DNA of 17,382 bases from Omnitrophica bacterium RIFOXYB12_FULL_50_7 (GTDB lineage: Bacteria; Omnitrophota; Omnitrophia; Omnitrophales; Aquincolibacteriaceae). The stretch is taken from assembly GCA_001804345.1 (NCBI GenBank), contig MHFU01000022.1:8596-25977 (forward strand). The letters are read 5' to 3'. The notes under the pieces are model-generated. The model had not been told where the DNA came from. It did no database searches and saw only the letters and a program-made list of their open reading frames with translations. The translations under genes and the position numbers were made by a program. Below, in pieces: positions 13,978-17,382 of this stretch (position 1 is its first letter; each line of letters starts with the position of its first letter).

Positions 13978-14031
13978 GGATTCACGTTCATCCGCCACTG
14001 GACAGTCATCGGACCCTGAAGTATCCTACGC
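13978..14031 (+). promoter_or_regulatory. Promoter element upstream of the Rh channel gene (copy 1 of a shared element)
   Basis: This 54-base stretch matches 15256-15310 at 42 of 55 aligned positions, and 10 of the 12 substitutions are transitions. It holds TGGACA at 13999-14004 and TATCCT at 14022-14027, with a 17-base spacer. The conserved part upstream (GGATT...CATCCGC) may be a regulator site. Transcription would start near 14034, about 20 bases before the Rh start at 14054. Confidence 0.55.
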
Positions 14032-14053
14032 TCCAAAAAGAGAGGGTTCTTAA

Positions 14054-15211
14054 ATGAAAAAATCCAGTTTTGGAGTCGTATTTTCTTTGTTGTTGGTGGC
14101 GGTAGTCCTTTTTTCGAAGGCTTGTTGGGCGGCGGATTTCTTGAATCCAGTGGAAGATGTTCAGAAATGCGACCGAGCTCTCCATGTCATGGCGATGCTT
14201 TTGGTGGGTTTTGGTTTTTTGATGGTTTTTGTCAAAAAATATGGGCGTTCCGCGTTGACAGCGACTTTTCTCTTGGTTAGTGTCGCCATTCCTCTCTACA
14301 TTTGTCTCAATAGTTCAGGTTTGTTCGGAGGTTTCAAGCCGGGTGTCGAAGGGCTCATTTTGGCAGAGTTTGCGGCCGCGGGACTTTTGATCTGCGCGGG
14401 TGCGGTGCTTGGCAGATTGAAGATGTCCCAGTATATTCTTCTGGGCTTGCTTTTTGTCCCCTGCTACATGTTGAATGAATGGATTCTTCTCTCAGGAGGT
14501 TTGGGACTGTTATCGAAGGGCGGTTTTGCGGATACGGGGGGTTCTATTGTTATCCACGCTTTCGGAGCGCTCTTCGGATTGGGACTCATCATGACCATGA
14601 CCACCCAAAAAGAATTTGAAACGCCTATTGAGACCGACGCGGTGAGTGATCGATTTTCAATGTTGGGGAGTATGGTGCTCTGGATCTTTTGGCCAAGTTT
14701 TTGCGCGGCGCTTGTACCGGTGGCTCGGGTGCCACAAACCGTCGTGAATGTTGTGATTGCTCTTTGCGGTGCAACCTTAGCGACTTATATTACTTCTTGT
14801 GTTTTAAGACGCAAGATCTCAATCGCGGATATTGCGAATGCATCGTTGGCGGGAGGTGTGGCCATCGGTTCTACTTGTGATCATGCCAACCCTGGGAGCT
14901 CGATCATAATCGGGTTGTGTGCTGGAGTTTTGTCGGTGTTCGGTTTCGCGGTGATCCAATCGTGGCTGCAGAAGAAGATCGCGAAGGTGGATACTTGCGG
15001 CGTTATGTATTTGCACGGGCTTCCTGGTTTAATGGGAGGGATAGCGGCTGTGTTCGTTGTCAGCGGGCTAAACAATAGAATTCAGCTTACAGGCATTGTG
15101 TTTGCTGTGAGCCTTGCGTTTTTGAGCGGTTATGTTTCAGGGAGGGTTTTGGAACTTTTCGGTCGAAGAGTGACGGCCTATGAGGATGCTGAAGAATTTC
15201 TTGATGCTTAG
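14054..15211 (+). CDS. Rh-family (Rhesus-type) ammonium/CO2 channel
   Basis: The 385 aa protein belongs to the Amt/Rh superfamily but carries Rh rather than Amt signatures: TGGSIVIHAFGALFGLG (His168), MLGSMVLWIFWPSF (about 203-216) and DTCGVMYLHGLPGLMGG (His321). The two histidines line the pore as in human RhCG and Nitrosomonas Rh50. A signal peptide (1-26, ending ACWA) and about eleven membrane helices are present. The usual Asn after WPSF is Cys217. AGAGGG at 14041-14046 gives the ribosome site. Rh proteins are rare in bacteria; they pass NH3 and possibly CO2. Its neighbour carA/carB makes carbamoyl phosphate from bicarbonate and a nitrogen donor, so supply of either substrate is a reasonable inference. 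It is clearly not a duplicate of the amtB at 222-1550. Confidence 0.92.
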   Translation: MKKSSFGVVFSLLLVAVVLFSKACWAADFLNPVEDVQKCDRALHVMAMLLVGFGFLMVFVKKYGRSALTATFLLVSVAIPLYICLNSSGLFGGFKPGVEGLILAEFAAAGLLICAGAVLGRLKMSQYILLGLLFVPCYMLNEWILLSGGLGLLSKGGFADTGGSIVIHAFGALFGLGLIMTMTTQKEFETPIETDAVSDRFSMLGSMVLWIFWPSFCAALVPVARVPQTVVNVVIALCGATLATYITSCVLRRKISIADIANASLAGGVAIGSTCDHANPGSSIIIGLCAGVLSVFGFAVIQSWLQKKIAKVDTCGVMYLHGLPGLMGGIAAVFVVSGLNNRIQLTGIVFAVSLAFLSGYVSGRVLELFGRRVTAYEDAEEFLDA

Positions 15212-15255
15212 GGCAGCGCTAGGATTTTCTTCTATTTTGGAGGTTTGAGTTTTTT

Positions 15256-15310
15256 GGATTTTACGATTATCCGCTGCTGGACAGTTATCAAGACCTGAAG
15301 TATTCTATGC
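15256..15310 (+). promoter_or_regulatory. Promoter element upstream of carA (copy 2 of the shared element)
   Basis: This is the second copy of the element at 13978-14031. TGGACA at 15278-15283 and TATTCT at 15301-15306 keep the 17-base spacer, with both boxes near the sigma-70 consensus. Transcription would start near 15313. The GGATTTTACGATTA at its left edge is also found at 3763-3776. Confidence 0.55.
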
Positions 15311-15312
15311 GC

Positions 15313-15453
15313 TGAAATGAAGGCATTCTGACAGTCCCAATACTTATCAATTTCCTCGAAGAGGAAATTGGGGCTGCCCAATCAACCCTTGAAATTAATG
15401 GGAGGATTGGGACAGTACGGAAGCCCGCTGATTCACTCACCCCAGGTAAAACC
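15313..15453 (+). promoter_or_regulatory. Structured leader of carA with mutually exclusive pairings
   Basis: CAATTTCCTC at 15348-15357 forms a perfect 10-bp hairpin with 15361-15370 (GAA loop). The segment GATTGGGACAGT at 15405-15416 can pair with CCCAATC at 15377-15383 (7 of 7) or with ACAGTCCCAAT at 15331-15341 (10 of 11), but not both. Competing pairings are the usual layout of attenuators and riboswitches, and carAB is often controlled through pyrimidine-sensing leaders. I see no T run after the last stem and no known riboswitch motif, so a regulatory role is only a suggestion. Confidence 0.4.
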
Positions 15454-16572
15454 ATGAAAAAAGCAATACTAGCGATCGAGGATGGTGTGTGGTTTGCAGG
15501 CGAAGGTTTTGGCGCCGAGGGTGAAACTTTTGGGGAAGTTGTTTTCAATACGGGTCTTACGGGCTACCAGGAAATTCTGACCGATCCTTCCTATAAAGGT
15601 CAGATGGTCTGCATGACCTATCCGCATATCGGTAATTATGGCATCAACGCCGAGGATGGGGAATCCTCAAGGCCCTGGGTCGAAGGGTTTATCATCAAGG
15701 AACTGAGTCCAGTGGTGAGTAATTACCGCTCCGAGATGACGCTCGATCAATACCTGAAGAAATACAATATCCTCGGTATTCAGGGGATTGATACCCGCAA
15801 GCTTGTGAAGCATTTACGGACCGTGGGTGCGAAGAAAGCGGTCATTTCCACCCAGGAACTGGACCCCAAAAAACTTATTCAAAAAGCCAAAAAATCCCAA
15901 GGCATCGAAGGCGTCGATCTCGTTAAAGAAGTGATGTGCCAAAAACCCTTTACGTTCGACGAGGTTATGCCCACGGAATTCGCGTGGGGCGATCAGAAAA
16001 AGAAAAGATTCAAGGTTGTGGCTGTCGATAGCGGGACCAAATGGAATATTCTCCGGAAACTCAACCAACACGGTTTTAATGTTCAGGTTGTTCCCGCGAC
16101 TGCGACGGCCGATGAGATTCTGGCCTACCAGCCGGATGGGATTTTCCTTTCGAACGGTCCCGGAGATCCTTCCGCGGTGAAGTATTTGGTTGAGACCGTT
16201 CGCAAACTTATAGGGAAAAAGCCCATGTTCGGGATCTGCCTCGGGCATCAAATGATCGGACAGGCGCTCGGCGGAAAGACCTCGAAACTCAAATTCGGGC
16301 ATCATGGCAATAACCAGCCGGTTATGGACCTCAAGACCCGGAAAATCGAGATCACCTCCCAGAATCATAACTTCGTGGTGAATATCGATACGCTTCCTAA
16401 AGGGGAGATCGAGATCACCCATATCAATTTGAATGACAAGACTCTGGAGGGGTTGCAACACAAGAAGCATCCGTTTTTCAGCGTGCAATATCACCCCGAG
16501 AATGCTCCGGGACCGCACGACAGCGACTATCTCTTCACCCGTTTTTATGAAATGATTGAGAGAAATGCTTAA
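15454..16572 (+). CDS. carA: Carbamoyl-phosphate synthase small (glutaminase) subunit
   Basis: CarA hydrolyses glutamine and sends ammonia to CarB for carbamoyl phosphate, the precursor of pyrimidines and arginine. The 372 aa length is standard. The N-terminal domain has FNTGLTGYQEILTDPSY (31-47). The C-terminal amidotransferase domain has the nucleophile Cys262 in FGICLGHQ, with His347 and Glu349 in QYHPENAPGP, and NGPGDPS (234-240). The ribosome site is weak (CAGG, about eight bases before the ATG), which suits a gene under leader control. It is followed by carB after a 77-base gap that holds a long palindrome. Confidence 0.97.
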   Translation: MKKAILAIEDGVWFAGEGFGAEGETFGEVVFNTGLTGYQEILTDPSYKGQMVCMTYPHIGNYGINAEDGESSRPWVEGFIIKELSPVVSNYRSEMTLDQYLKKYNILGIQGIDTRKLVKHLRTVGAKKAVISTQELDPKKLIQKAKKSQGIEGVDLVKEVMCQKPFTFDEVMPTEFAWGDQKKKRFKVVAVDSGTKWNILRKLNQHGFNVQVVPATATADEILAYQPDGIFLSNGPGDPSAVKYLVETVRKLIGKKPMFGICLGHQMIGQALGGKTSKLKFGHHGNNQPVMDLKTRKIEITSQNHNFVVNIDTLPKGEIEITHINLNDKTLEGLQHKKHPFFSVQYHPENAPGPHDSDYLFTRFYEMIERNA

Positions 16573-16579
16573 AACAGTC

Positions 16580-16633
16580 ACCCTGTCCACACCGGGTGTG
16601 GCCACCAGTGGCCACACCCGGTGTGGACAGGGT
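16580..16633. repeat. Perfect 54-base palindrome between carA and carB
   Basis: Bases 16580-16605 are exactly complementary to 16608-16633 (26-bp arms, 2-base centre), starting eight bases after the carA stop and ending 16 bases before the carB start. The arms contain CCCTGTCC/GGACAGGG, the same core as the hairpins at 2171-2205 and 3590-3625, plus an inner CACACCGGGTGTGG. There is no T run. It would form a very stable RNA stem inside the carAB message. Confidence 0.85.
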
Positions 16634-16649
16634 CGCGGATGGGTTTATT

Positions 16650-17382
16650 ATGCCTAAACGAACCGACATCAAAAAAATTCTCATTATCGGGTCCGGGCCC
16701 ATCATTATTGGGCAGGCCTGCGAATTCGATTATTCGGGCGCGCAGGCCGTGAAGGCCTTGAAGGAAGAAGGCTACAAGGTGACGCTCATCAATTCAAATC
16801 CCGCGACCATCATGACCGATCCCGATCTCGCAGACGCAACCTATATCGAGCCGCTGACCGTAGAATTTCTTGAGAAAGTCATCATCAAAGAGAAGCCCGA
16901 CGCGGTGTTGCCGACCATGGGCGGACAGACGGGGCTGAATCTTGCGGTCGAGGCCTATGAAGCGGGAGTATTCCAACGCCATAATGTCGAGATGATCGGC
17001 GCGAAATACGAGGCAATCAAGAAGGCCGAAAATCGCGAGGAGTTCAAGCGCGCCATGCAAAAGATCGGCCTGGATCTTCCGAAGAGTGATTTTGCATACT
17101 CCCTGGAAGAAGCCGAGAAGGTTGCCGAAAAGATCGGATATCCGGTGATCGTGCGCGCGAGTTTCACGTTGGGAGGATCCGGAAGCGGTGTTTGTCATAA
17201 CATCGAAGAACTCCGGACCACGGCACGCACGGGGCTTGATTACAGCCGGGTTCATGAGATTCTGATCGAGGAATCGATCGTCGGATGGAAAGAATATGAA
17301 TTGGAAGTGATGCGCGATATCCACGATAACTTCGTGGTCATTTGTTCGATTGAGAATCTTGACCCGATGGGGGTTCATACCG
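16650..17382 (+). CDS. carB: Carbamoyl-phosphate synthase large subunit, N-terminal part (cut by window end)
   Basis: The first 244 residues of a protein normally about 1,070 aa are present and the frame is still open at the window edge. It begins MPKRTDIKKILIIGSGPIII, and the CarB opening GSGPIIIGQACEFDYSG lies at about 14-30. VLPTMGGQTGLNLAV follows at about 89-103, and the first ATP-grasp domain has VRASFTLGGSGSGV and LIEESIVGWKEYELEVMRD. In the glycine-rich loop the usual GGG appears as GSG, and the Pro of the usual RPSF is Ala. No strong ribosome site precedes ATG 16650; the palindrome sits just upstream, so initiation may be coupled to carA or helped by RNA structure. Confidence 0.95.
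   Translation, partial: MPKRTDIKKILIIGSGPIIIGQACEFDYSGAQAVKALKEEGYKVTLINSNPATIMTDPDLADATYIEPLTVEFLEKVIIKEKPDAVLPTMGGQTGLNLAVEAYEAGVFQRHNVEMIGAKYEAIKKAENREEFKRAMQKIGLDLPKSDFAYSLEEAEKVAEKIGYPVIVRASFTLGGSGSGVCHNIEELRTTARTGLDYSRVHEILIEESIVGWKEYELEVMRDIHDNFVVICSIENLDPMGVHT

Noticed and set aside
15814..16617. 267-codon open frame on the minus strand opposite carA
   Set aside because: carA on the + strand has all catalytic motifs; the antisense frame shows no domain.
1..17382. tRNA, rRNA, CRISPR arrays, insertion sequence transposases, phage or integrase genes
   Set aside because: I looked for cloverleaf ends, spaced direct repeats and transposase or integrase motifs and saw none.

Overview
The window looks like a chromosomal segment of a Gram-negative (diderm) bacterium. 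It encodes two outer-membrane beta-barrel proteins ending in Phe, several proteins with Sec signal peptides, a periplasmic c-type heme protein and a sigma-54 promoter. All supported genes lie on the + strand. The AT-rich 'ATTGG'-type intergenic repeat and the gene mix remind me of uncultured candidate phyla such as Omnitrophota or of the Nitrospirota. That is a weak impression; the sequence alone does not fix the taxon.

Region 1 (1-3552) is a nitrogen-scavenging cluster. A near-perfect sigma-54 promoter precedes an AmtB-type ammonium channel. It is followed by a PII protein (GlnK-like) whose usual uridylylation tyrosine is replaced by Glu, and by a BBP2/OmpL-like porin. An AT-rich repeat and hairpins sit between these genes. 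Region 2 (3553-3956) is a 404-base non-coding gap with two hairpins, one followed by a T7 run. It ends in a good sigma-70 promoter whose -10 box is covered by the dyad TATATTC-N8-GAATATA.

Region 3 (3957-12105) is a tightly packed eight-gene run: nucleoside phosphorylase, ArsR-family repressor, sulfide:quinone-oxidoreductase-like flavoprotein, MMPL/RND-type transporter, exported TlpA-like redoxin, exported CXXCH heme protein, LolA-like periplasmic protein and outer-membrane barrel. Start/stop overlaps (ATGA), strong ribosome sites and the single upstream promoter/operator suggest one transcript. The dyad matches, as I remember it, the ATTC-N8-GAAT site of sulfide-responsive SqrR-type ArsR proteins. 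I infer a persulfide- or redox-responsive operon that links sulfide oxidation to envelope-spanning transport. This is the best candidate for an undescribed system here.

Region 4 (12144-13834) continues with a class I methyltransferase, a class I glutamine amidotransferase and a DsrE-like small protein. Between the last two lies the frameshifted tail of a second methyltransferase.

Region 5 (13835-17382) returns to nitrogen: an Rh-family (Rhesus-type) ammonium/CO2 channel, then carA and the 5' part of carB (cut by the window end). The Rh gene and carA are preceded by matching 54-55 bp elements, each holding a TGGACA-N17-TAT(C/T)CT promoter, so they are probably co-regulated. carA has a structured leader of about 141 nt, and a perfect 26-bp-arm palindrome separates carA from carB. 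Palindromes containing a GGGACAG or GGACAGG core recur in the intergenic spaces and look like a small repeat family.
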